In this document: positions 1-6,045 of the stretch, one piece after another | Numbering within the stretch: position 1 is the first letter of the stretch | Layout of the letters: each line of letters begins with the position of its first letter | Assembly: GCA_017540915.1 (NCBI GenBank) | Contig: JAFYAD010000266.1 | Span: forward strand, 1 to 8,184 | Length of the DNA stretch: 8,184 bases | Origin: Lachnospiraceae bacterium | Lineage (GTDB): Bacteria > Bacillota_A > Clostridia > Lachnospirales > Lachnospiraceae | Direction of reading: 5' to 3' | Position numbers and translations under genes: made by a program | The notes under the pieces: generated by a model | Databases searched by the model: none | What the model was told of the DNA's origin: nothing | What the model saw: the letters and a program-made list of their open reading frames with translations, nothing else

Positions 1-448
1 GCTCCATCTTGTGTCCGTTCATCATCTCTTTGCTGGCATCAATACAAGCCTTCCAATCATAATCCGGATGATCAACTGCGATATAATTAGCCATTGCATA
101 TGAATAGCTCTTTACGATACCCGGGATAACGAAAAGGCATGACCACAGCATGATAAAGATCTCAGTCATAAGACCTACCATAAGGTTACGTCCGAAATCA
201 CCAAAACCAACGCTGAACATCTCGCCGATTTCCATGTCTGTCTTTTTACGGCTGATAGTAAGGAATGCGGATGTTAAACCGATCATCAACGGTCCGTAGA
301 GAATAAACGCACCGATAACGGTTCCGCTCGCTGCACTGTAGATAAGTGAAAATACTAAAGTTGCCAGCAAAGCCATAAGCCATCCTTTGCCGAAGATCTT
401 GTTGCCCAGGTCGTTCCTGGCCATCTGTCTGATTGTTGGTCTGTCCAT
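1..448 (-). CDS. DUF975 family integral membrane protein (5' part, truncated by window edge)
   Basis: The first 149 codons are present and the reading frame runs off the window at position 1. The protein starts MDRPTIRQMARNDL, a short amphipathic cytoplasmic lead typical of DUF975 (PF06161) proteins of Firmicutes. Hydrophobic segments lie at about residues 23-40, 43-65 and 88-110. The family-like stretch VIPGIVKSYSYAMANYIA (about 107-124) is followed by DHPDYDWKACIDASKEMMNGHK, the conserved part in which an internal helix carries 'AS..MM.GHK'. The start at 448 is chosen because AGGAGG (458-463 on the plus strand as CCTCCT) sits 9 nt upstream. Function is not established for this family; it is a multi-pass membrane protein of unknown role. 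It lies downstream of the MocR gene on the same strand but has its own promoter candidate, so it need not be part of the B6 module. Family assignment is by recalled sequence similarity. Confidence 0.85.
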   Translation of the reverse strand, partial: MDRPTIRQMARNDLGNKIFGKGWLMALLATLVFSLIYSAASGTVIGAFILYGPLMIGLTSAFLTISRKKTDMEIGEMFSVGFGDFGRNLMVGLMTEIFIMLWSCLFVIPGIVKSYSYAMANYIAVDHPDYDWKACIDASKEMMNGHKME

Positions 449-549
449 TTGTCCTCTCCTCCTCTTGAACAATATGTATTATAGTGTAATGATCCGCAGC
501 TGTGAACACATACTCCGTACCACAACCGCACATCCTTTAACAGTTTCGT

Positions 550-578
550 ATTTTCGCACATTGTATACAAATTGTCAA
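550..578 (-). promoter_or_regulatory. Sigma-A-type promoter for the DUF975 gene
   Basis: On the minus strand a perfect -35 box TTGACA (573-578) is followed by a 17-nt spacer and GAAAAT (550-555). The -10 box is preceded by TGC, which makes it an extended -10. Transcription would start near 543 and give a leader of about 95 nt before the start at 448. The spacer contains the perfect 10-bp palindrome TTGTATACAA (561-570), which could be an operator. The -10 matches the consensus at 4 of 6 positions, so the call rests on the -35 box, the spacing and the TG extension. Confidence 0.6.
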
Positions 579-616
579 TAAACATATTGCAGAATTTTTT
601 GTTCATTTCAAAAAAA

Positions 617-2092
617 TCATCTGCAGGAAAGAATTTCTTCTTTCATTTCATCAAAAACCCCCGACAGTTCCTCAGGCAGGATATGGGAATAGCTGAAGAC
701 CAAAAGCCTTTCATACTGCGTAGAACTTCGCTTGCTGTAGTCGGATACCCGCTTTATATGTATACCTCTGTCGTACAGACTGTGAATATATTTTTCCATA
801 TCCACATTCTTATCCTTTACCTCCATCAGAAAATGCAGTCCCGTACCTTCTCCCCGGATATCCACACAGTTCCCGAAACCGGAGTTTTTTATCTCCTCCA
901 GTATCCTGTCTCTGTTTATATGATAAAACTTTTTCATCCGTGAAATATGGCGGGTGTAGTAACCGCCATCTATGAATTTAGCCAGAGTCATCTGATCGGC
1001 CACGGACACGGGGCAGGTCATGAATCCCAGCTTTTCCCTGCAGAGTTTTGCCAGCGCATCAGGCAGCGCCATATAAGCGATCCTCACCGATGGTGACAGA
1101 GTTCTGGAAAAAGTATTCATATAGATCACATGATCCCTGTCCAAACCTGCCATTGCAGGCACAGGTCTCCCCTGATACCTGAATTCACTGTCGTAATCAT
1201 CCTCTATTATGTAGCAGTTATGCACCTTCGCCCATTCTATGATGTCATGGCGCCTCTTCGCCGGCATCACCATACCCGTGGGGAACTGATGTGACGGAGA
1301 TATATGTATGGCAAGAGGGTTTGTGACATTAAGATCCATTATGGAAAAGCCCTCTGAATCTACAGGTATATAGAGGACTTTTACGCCGTTTGCCTCAAAA
1401 ATGCGGCTGACCGTCAGATGCCCCGGATCTTCCACGGCGTACATTCCGTTTCTCCCCAAAAGCCAGACCACCATAGTATAAAGATACTCTGTCCCCGCAC
1501 CGATAACAATTTTTTCCGGATTGTACATAAGTCCCTTTTCAGTGCGCAGGTAATCCGATATTGCTACCCTCAGCTCATAAAGCCCCGTGCTCTCCGGTTT
1601 CTGCAGGAAGCTGCTCTCCTCGTCCGCAAGGGTTTTACGCATGAGCCGTGACCAGGTACCATAAGGAAAATTACCGCATCTGATACGTCCTGTGGTAAGG
1701 TCAATACATTCATCAGACCTTCCTTCGCAACCCATGATGTCTTTTAAGGCCGGTTTACGCCTGTCGCCCGAAGTCGTATTTTTGCCTGCATCTGACCTGC
1801 TGCCGGATCCAACCGCCATATGATCATCTCCCCGGATCACAGATACCGGCACTATATCCGCAACATAATATCCCTTTCTCGTGACAGAATCCAGATACCC
1901 CTCCATCACAAGCTGCTCATATGCATTCTGCACTGTGATCAGGCTGACTCCATACTCACGCGCCAGCATGCGCTTCGAAGGCATTTTCTCTCCTGCCCGC
2001 AGGATACCGCTCTTTATATCATCCCTTATGCTCCTGTACAGAAACTCATAGATCGGCGTATCTCCGCGGTTTTCCAGATTATATTTTCTCAT
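617..2092 (-). CDS. pdxR: MocR/PdxR-like transcriptional regulator (GntR winged helix + aminotransferase fold)
   Basis: A 491-residue protein, normal length for the MocR subfamily of GntR regulators. Residues about 13-77 form a GntR winged helix (PIYEFLYRSIRDDIKSG, then MPSKRMLAREYGVS and a wing ending RKGYYV). A polar linker (about 78-128) leads to a fold-type I aminotransferase domain. Visible landmarks are SPSHQFPTG (265-273) and EDDYDSEF (297-304), which holds the aspartate and tyrosine that contact the PLP ring in relatives. The Schiff-base lysine position in the 'TFSK' motif reads TFSR, giving Arg330 (codon 1103-1105, AGA). Such proteins bind PLP and control B6 genes or amine metabolism. 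Divergence from a pyridoxal kinase points to a PdxR role, but this is context-based. Start 2092 is preferred: AGGA lies 8 nt upstream, whereas ATG at 2101 (494 residues) directly abuts AGG with no spacer. Control of its own promoter is likely (see palindrome). Confidence 0.88.
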   Translation of the reverse strand: MRKYNLENRGDTPIYEFLYRSIRDDIKSGILRAGEKMPSKRMLAREYGVSLITVQNAYEQLVMEGYLDSVTRKGYYVADIVPVSVIRGDDHMAVGSGSRSDAGKNTTSGDRRKPALKDIMGCEGRSDECIDLTTGRIRCGNFPYGTWSRLMRKTLADEESSFLQKPESTGLYELRVAISDYLRTEKGLMYNPEKIVIGAGTEYLYTMVVWLLGRNGMYAVEDPGHLTVSRIFEANGVKVLYIPVDSEGFSIMDLNVTNPLAIHISPSHQFPTGMVMPAKRRHDIIEWAKVHNCYIIEDDYDSEFRYQGRPVPAMAGLDRDHVIYMNTFSRTLSPSVRIAYMALPDALAKLCREKLGFMTCPVSVADQMTLAKFIDGGYYTRHISRMKKFYHINRDRILEEIKNSGFGNCVDIRGEGTGLHFLMEVKDKNVDMEKYIHSLYDRGIHIKRVSDYSKRSSTQYERLLVFSYSHILPEELSGVFDEMKEEILSCR

Positions 2093-2124
2093 AAGCCCCA
2101 TCCTGATATTATAAAAAAATCACA

Positions 2125-2150
2125 AATTGGTTATATCAATATAACCAATT
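2125..2150. promoter_or_regulatory. 26-bp palindrome, likely operator of the MocR regulator
   Basis: AATTGGTTATAT (2125-2136) and ATATAACCAATT (2139-2150) are perfect 12-bp inverted arms separated by only CA. The palindrome is the only long one in the regulator-proximal half of the divergent intergenic region. Its position over the regulator's own promoter fits autoregulation together with control of the kinase. GntR/MocR proteins bind as dimers to symmetric or repeated sites, so a two-fold site is expected. No binding motif was compared, so the link to this regulator is inference. Confidence 0.65.
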
Positions 2151-2166
2151 ATGTATTATTTTGCAA
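2138..2166 (-). promoter_or_regulatory. Candidate promoter of the MocR gene
   Basis: On the minus strand, TTGCAA (2161-2166) and TATATT (2138-2143) are separated by exactly 17 nt. Transcription would begin near 2131, about 39 nt before the preferred start codon at 2092. The -10 box lies inside the right arm of the palindrome, so an occupied operator would block it. A second TATAAT at 2108-2113 lacks a convincing -35 box and would leave almost no leader. Confidence 0.45.
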
Positions 2167-2170
2167 TATA

Positions 2171-2335
2171 TGATTCAAGGGTCAAAAGCCTGACTTCACG
2201 GCAAGCTTGCTTGCCAGTGGAGGCATGGCTTATTGACCCGCCCCGATATGAGCAAGAAGTGTGACGAAGTCACACGAGATTGCGAATATCGGGCAGGATT
2301 GTGGGAGTGCGAAGCACGAAACAATCCGTGAATCA
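2171..2335 (+). other. Structured element: outer stem enclosing three hairpins (four-way junction) in the kinase leader
   Basis: TGATTCA (2171-2177) pairs with TGAATCA (2329-2335). Between them lie three hairpins with only 1-2 unpaired bases at the junctions. Hairpin A (2179-2239): GGGTCAA with TTGACCC and AAGCC with GGCTT, an A bulge at 2232; then CTTCAC with GTGGAG (one G-U) and GGCAAG with CTTGCC around a CTTG loop. Hairpin B (2242-2293): CCCGATAT with ATATCGGG, GCAA with TTGC, GTGTGAC with GTCACAC, GAA loop. Hairpin C (2296-2327): GGATTGT with ACAATCC and GTGC with GCAC, GAA loop. No U-run follows, so it is not a simple terminator. No clear target-site duplication flanks it. It may be a leader RNA of the kinase gene, a small RNA, or a dispersed palindromic repeat; sequence alone cannot decide. 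It was not recognised as a known riboswitch. Confidence 0.6.
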
Positions 2336-2372
2336 CCCACTAAGACATCTATGAATAATGACAACAAATCAC

Positions 2373-2380
2373 AAGGAGGA
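2373..2380 (+). promoter_or_regulatory. Ribosome binding site of the pyridoxal kinase
   Basis: AAGGAGGA gives a near-perfect match to the 16S rRNA 3' end; the AGGAGG core ends 6 nt before ATG at 2386. It lies 37 nt downstream of the structured element and is not obviously paired with it. Confidence 0.85.
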
Positions 2381-2385
2381 GTACA

Positions 2386-3222
2386 ATGAAGAGAATAATC
2401 ACCATCCAGGATGTGAGCTGCCTGGGAAAATGCAGCCTTACAGTAGCACTGCCCATAATATCAGCCATGGGCGTTGAGACAGCCATCATCCCCACTGCCG
2501 TATTGTCAACACATACTCAGTTTTCGAATTTCACCTTCCACGACCTTACGGATGAGATGGATCCCATGAAGGATCACTGGAAAAAAGAGGGGTTTAAGTT
2601 TGATGCAATTTATACCGGATACCTGGGTTCCGACAGACAGATTGAGATCGTATCCGACTATTTTGATACATTTAAGGGCGATAACACCGTGATCGTAATG
2701 GATCCCGCAATGGCCGACAACGGAAAACTCTACGCGGGATTCGACGAGTTTTTTGCAAAGAAAATGGCTACACTCTGTGCCAAGGCCGACATCATACTGC
2801 CCAACATATCCGAGGCATGCTTCATGTTAGGTGAGGAATATCCAGGAGAGGACGCAGATGAGGCTACCGTAAAAGCCCTTATCGAAAAGCTCACCGCCCT
2901 CGGCGCAAGATACAGCGTCATCACGGGCACCACATTCGCCGACGGAACATTCGGTTTCACCGGCTACGATGCTAAGGAGAAGAAATATTTCTCTTACGGA
3001 ACGCAGAAGGTCAACTGGAAATCCCATGGGACAGGCGACGTTTTTGCCAGCGCAGTTACAGGCGCTCTCATGAACGATTTCAATGTATACGACTCATTGA
3101 AGATCGCAGCAGACTACACCTGCGCATGCATCCGTAACACTTTCGAAGATCCTGAGAAAGTTGACTACGCAGTAAATTTTGAGGCAGAAATACCTTATCT
3201 TTTAAAACTTATCGGTAAATAA
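2386..3222 (+). CDS. pdxK: Pyridoxal/pyridoxamine kinase (PfkB/ribokinase fold)
   Basis: A 278-residue cytoplasmic kinase of usual length for the PdxK/PdxY group. It phosphorylates pyridoxal, pyridoxamine or pyridoxine at the 5' hydroxyl with ATP, feeding B6 salvage. Visible landmarks: the N-terminal substrate segment IQDVSCLGKCSLTVALPIISAMG (in two parts, about 7-29), the lid region PTAVLSTHTQFSN (36-48), DPAMADNGKLYAG (106-118), PNISEA (139-144), and the anion-hole motif GTGD (215-218) with Asp218 as catalytic base. The start follows a strong AAGGAGGA site. The gene diverges from a MocR regulator and ends in its own terminator, so it is probably monocistronic. Hydroxymethylpyrimidine kinases (ThiD) share the fold, but the HGTGD context and the segment 'STHTQFSN' favour B6 kinase. 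Substrate preference among the B6 vitamers cannot be read from sequence. Confidence 0.92.
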   Translation: MKRIITIQDVSCLGKCSLTVALPIISAMGVETAIIPTAVLSTHTQFSNFTFHDLTDEMDPMKDHWKKEGFKFDAIYTGYLGSDRQIEIVSDYFDTFKGDNTVIVMDPAMADNGKLYAGFDEFFAKKMATLCAKADIILPNISEACFMLGEEYPGEDADEATVKALIEKLTALGARYSVITGTTFADGTFGFTGYDAKEKKYFSYGTQKVNWKSHGTGDVFASAVTGALMNDFNVYDSLKIAADYTCACIRNTFEDPEKVDYAVNFEAEIPYLLKLIGK

Positions 3223-3234
3223 ATACAGACTATC

Positions 3235-3267
3235 AAAAACCGGGGAATATCCTTCCCCGGTTTTTTT
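3235..3267 (+). terminator. Rho-independent terminator of the pyridoxal kinase gene
   Basis: Stem CCGGGGAA (3240-3247) with TTCCCCGG (3253-3260), a TATCC loop, and seven T residues (3261-3267). Five A residues precede the stem, so it could also act on the minus strand. It begins 13 nt after the stop codon. Confidence 0.95.
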
Positions 3268-3291
3268 ATCATGTTTAATATGAAATAGACT

Positions 3292-3319
3292 TTCAGACCA
3301 TATCATTCTGTGATACAAT
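3292..3319 (+). promoter_or_regulatory. Candidate extended -10 promoter of the esterase gene
   Basis: TGATACAAT (3311-3319) combines a TGn extension with the -10 box TACAAT (5 of 6 consensus). The -35 region is weak (TTCAGA, 3292-3297, 16-nt spacer). The start of transcription would be near 3326, giving a leader of about 100 nt. That leader (3326-3426) is AT-rich, and no strong hairpin was found in it. Confidence 0.5.
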
Positions 3320-3426
3320 ATCCATACAACCACAGCAAAACTTATGATGTAAGGATAAACCACGGTACAACCTGTAAATTACATTTTAACCCTTAAATTA
3401 TTTTTTTAAAGAAAGGACCTCATTTC

Positions 3427-4854
3427 ATGAAAAGAAGACTGGCTTTATTACTGATCTCTGCTTTGACTCTGAATATTTTCAGCGGTTGCTCATCAACACA
3501 AACCGTAAAAAACGAAAACACCGGATCCAATACAACCGACACCGCCTCTGCCGTGACAGCAGATGAAATCCGGGACGATGAAAACCTGCCCGCGGACGCG
3601 AACACGGATACAGAGACTGCCGGCAGTACAGATGCAGATAAAGATGTTGAAACGGACGACAAAACAGACGATACCCAAAAAGAGGAAACAGCCTCCGAAC
3701 AGGAAAGCTCAGACGACGTCACACCGGGTATGACGGAGGAAATGCTGGCTCGTTCGATCCATTTTCTCGGAGACACATCAAGACTTGCATCAAAACTAAA
3801 AAAAGCCAGGGATGACAACACTTCCGACCTTAACATTGTATTTTTAGGTGATTCAATAACAGCCGGATCGACCACATCCAAACCCGAGTATGCTTTTGTA
3901 AACCGGGTTAAAACCTGGTGCCGTAATAACATCAGCAAAAATACCAATGTTACCAACTCCGGCATCGGGGCCACCAACTCATATCTTGGTGTTCATCGCC
4001 TTGAACGTGATGTTTTCGCTTATTCGCCGGATATAATCTTTGTGGAATTTATCAATGACACCGGTGATCAGTTCTATAAAGCGACTATGGAAAGCCTGAT
4101 CCGGCGTTGCCTTGCATATGAAAACGATCCCGCCGTCATACTCATAGAAATGTCATTGGACGGTGGCGGCAATGCACAGGATCTGCATGATCCTTCAGCC
4201 GAATACTACGGGGTACCGGTACTCTCGTATCACGATGCCATCACTCCGGAGATCAGTGAAGGCAACATCTCCTTCAGGTCATCGGATTCGAATCCCGCAA
4301 ATACAGACGGACTGTCTCCTGACGGTACTCATCCAAACGATCTGGGACATCTGATGGTATTTCAGATGATCCGTGATTTTCTGGAAAGCACTCTCAATGA
4401 GACAGACGCCCCTGAAACTGTCACTCCTTTTGACGCTTCCTCAGATTCCATAACGGGGGATATATATAAAAATGCAAAAATATCCGACAGGACCACAGAT
4501 GATTACTCTATAGTCTCATCGGAAGGATTCGAGGATGCCAGCACGGCATGGTATTTTCCAAACGGCTGGTCCGCCTCTCAGGACGGCGCCACCATTACTT
4601 TCAAAATGGAATTCCAAAATCTTGGCATGCTGTACTACAAAACAACCGACAAAAAAACCGGAATTGCACATATTGTAATCGACGGAGAAGATATAACAGA
4701 TGTTAACGGTGATTTTCCGAACGGCTGGGGAGACTATGCAGCCTCCACCGAGCTTTACCGTTCCGACAAGAGCACGGAACATACTGTAACTGTCACCATA
4801 AAGGGCGATGACACCCGTCAGAGATTTGAAATCTTAGGCTGGCTGATATCGTAA
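3427..4854 (+). CDS. SGNH/GDSL-type esterase lipoprotein with C-terminal beta domain
   Basis: A 475-residue secreted, lipid-anchored protein. A short signal peptide ends in the lipobox FSGC, with acylated Cys21. Residues about 25-100 are a Thr/Asp/Glu-rich flexible linker. The SGNH hydrolase domain (about 110-322) shows block I FLGDSITAG with nucleophile Ser143, block II SGIGATNS (178-185) with the oxyanion Gly, block III EFIND (207-211) with Asn210, and block V SPDGTHPN with Asp299 and His302. The catalytic set is complete. Residues about 340-475 form a separate beta-rich region (GWSASQDG, YYKTTDKKTG, DGEDITDVNG, GWGDYA) that resembles a jelly roll and may bind carbohydrate; this part is not assigned to a family. 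The likely role is deacylation of plant or host polysaccharide at the cell surface; the substrate is inferred from the GH43 neighbour only. AAAGGA (3412-3417) lies 9 nt before ATG. Confidence 0.85.
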   Translation: MKRRLALLLISALTLNIFSGCSSTQTVKNENTGSNTTDTASAVTADEIRDDENLPADANTDTETAGSTDADKDVETDDKTDDTQKEETASEQESSDDVTPGMTEEMLARSIHFLGDTSRLASKLKKARDDNTSDLNIVFLGDSITAGSTTSKPEYAFVNRVKTWCRNNISKNTNVTNSGIGATNSYLGVHRLERDVFAYSPDIIFVEFINDTGDQFYKATMESLIRRCLAYENDPAVILIEMSLDGGGNAQDLHDPSAEYYGVPVLSYHDAITPEISEGNISFRSSDSNPANTDGLSPDGTHPNDLGHLMVFQMIRDFLESTLNETDAPETVTPFDASSDSITGDIYKNAKISDRTTDDYSIVSSEGFEDASTAWYFPNGWSASQDGATITFKMEFQNLGMLYYKTTDKKTGIAHIVIDGEDITDVNGDFPNGWGDYAASTELYRSDKSTEHTVTVTIKGDDTRQRFEILGWLIS

Positions 4855-4869
4855 TACAGCCACAAACAT

Positions 4870-4922
4870 AAAAAACAAGATCACAACACGGTTGCGTGTT
4901 ATAGCACCGTTTGCGATCTTGT
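4870..4922 (-). terminator. Terminator of the GH43 gene (long hairpin, minus strand)
   Basis: ACAAGATC (4875-4882) pairs with GATCTTGT (4915-4922), with an inner stem ACGGT (4888-4892) and ACCGT (4906-4910). Read on the minus strand, the hairpin is followed at once by a T run (A run 4870-4875 on the plus strand). An alternative inner hairpin ACACG (4886-4890) with CGTGT (4895-4899) competes with the first. The plus-strand side has no clean T run, so termination of the convergent esterase transcript here would be less efficient. Confidence 0.8.
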
Positions 4923-4941
4923 CAATAAAATGTTTTGCTCT

Positions 4942-5922
4942 TTAGTTGTGATCATAGGGGAAGATGGTATCTATAGTACCGTCTTCATGAATGGTAAGCT
5001 TTGTGTACTTAACGCAGCGCTTATGCGAAATACCTCCCGAATACTCGCTGTCGTGATAGAACAGGTACCACTCTCCGTCTATCTCCACGATGGAATGATG
5101 TGTGGTCCATCCTATAACAGGCTCCATGATCCTGCCCTTATATGTGAAGGGACCTGCGGGATCGTCACCCTCTGCGTAGCACAGATAATGTGTTGTACCG
5201 GTTGAATACGAGAGATAATACTTGCCGTTGAACTTGTGCATCCAGGGACCTTCGAAATATCTCCTGTCCTCATTCTTCGCCTTTATCACTTCACCGTTTT
5301 CATCAAGGATGCGTATCATCTTAGGTGCTGCCTTAAATCCGGTCATGTCCTCCTTAAATTCAGCAAAAAGAGGTCCAAGTGAAGGCTCATCACCTTCCGG
5401 GCGATGCTCATCCGGATTAAAGCTTCCGGACTGCCACATCTCAAGCTGTCCGCCCCAGAGTCCGCCGTTATAGCAGTATATCCTGCCGTCATCGTCCCTT
5501 AAAACAGCGGGATCGATACTGTAGCTTCCCTCGATATAATTGTCCTGTGGCTTAAACGGTCCTACAGGTGAATCCGACTCAGCCACTCCTATACGGAATA
5601 TCTCATCCTTATCCTTCGCCGGAAATACAAGGTAGTATTTGCCATTAACCTCAACAGCATCGGGAGCCCAAAGCTGTCTTCCGACCCAAGGAACATCCTT
5701 CTCATGAAGGGCAACTCCGTTATCCACACACTCACTGTCAAGAGAGTCCATAGACAGAATGTGGTAATCCTCCATTTTGTACTGTTCTCCGTCATCGTCT
5801 TCCGGACAGTCCCAGTCAAAATCATGTGACGGATAAATATATATCTTTCCGTTAAACACATGGGCAGAGGGGTCAGCGGTATAGATGTTTGTTACCAGTG
5901 GTTTTCTCTCGTTTTTTCTCAT
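4942..5922 (-). CDS. Glycoside hydrolase family 43 protein, cytoplasmic
   Basis: A 326-residue single-domain five-bladed beta-propeller glycosidase. The GH43 catalytic triad is visible: general base Asp17 in YTADPSAHVFNG, pKa-modulating Asp137 in SIDPAVLRDDDG, and general acid Glu224 in FEGPWMHKFNG. WAPD (85-88) and the HH of TTHHSIVE (275-276), where one histidine usually helps hold the central cation, are also present. Family members act as beta-xylosidases and/or alpha-L-arabinofuranosidases on xylan- or arabinan-derived oligosaccharides; the subfamily and exact linkage were not assigned. No signal peptide is seen, so it acts on imported oligosaccharides inside the cell. It starts at 5922 with GAGGA (5930-5934) 7 nt upstream. 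It lies 123 nt downstream of the solute-binding protein on the same strand, without a clear terminator between, so read-through from the sensor operon is possible. TATAGT (5964-5969, minus) is a weak candidate -10. Confidence 0.93.
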   Translation of the reverse strand: MRKNERKPLVTNIYTADPSAHVFNGKIYIYPSHDFDWDCPEDDDGEQYKMEDYHILSMDSLDSECVDNGVALHEKDVPWVGRQLWAPDAVEVNGKYYLVFPAKDKDEIFRIGVAESDSPVGPFKPQDNYIEGSYSIDPAVLRDDDGRIYCYNGGLWGGQLEMWQSGSFNPDEHRPEGDEPSLGPLFAEFKEDMTGFKAAPKMIRILDENGEVIKAKNEDRRYFEGPWMHKFNGKYYLSYSTGTTHYLCYAEGDDPAGPFTYKGRIMEPVIGWTTHHSIVEIDGEWYLFYHDSEYSGGISHKRCVKYTKLTIHEDGTIDTIFPYDHN

Positions 5923-6045
5923 TTTTCAATCCTCATAAATGTGTAAACTGCGGGGTTACGAAAACTATAATTTAAAATGCCACATTTTTGAGAATAATAC
6001 TTATCAAAAACTGTTATCCACTTCACTAATATTGCTATCTGAAAA

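Noticed and set aside
594..616. Possible terminator after the MocR gene (T run, AAATGAA, A run)
   Set aside because: The stem is almost only A-T pairs, with no GC core and no T run after it on the minus strand; too weak to call.
2169..2174. TATGAT as a -10 box for the pyridoxal kinase
   Set aside because: No acceptable -35 box lies 16-18 nt upstream. TATTAT at 2154-2159 is an equal candidate that would keep the whole structured element in the transcript, so no promoter was called.
2171..2335. Cloverleaf-like fold taken as a tRNA or tmRNA
   Set aside because: It is 165 nt long, with no TTCGA-type T loop, no anticodon arm of correct size and no acceptor/CCA end; stem lengths do not fit.
2171..2335. 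Insertion-type MITE with target-site duplication
   Set aside because: The flanking bases (AATATA before, CCCACT after) show no direct repeat. A dispersed repeat without duplication remains possible.
2351..2389. A 12-codon upstream reading frame whose TGA overlaps the kinase ATG (ATGA)
   Set aside because: It has no ribosome binding site and its codons simply run through the AAGGAGGA of the kinase; the overlap is likely fortuitous.
3420..3977. 185-codon open frame on the minus strand
   Set aside because: It is antisense to the repetitive Thr/Asp/Glu linker and start of the esterase; the Ser/Val-rich product is a composition artefact with no domain.
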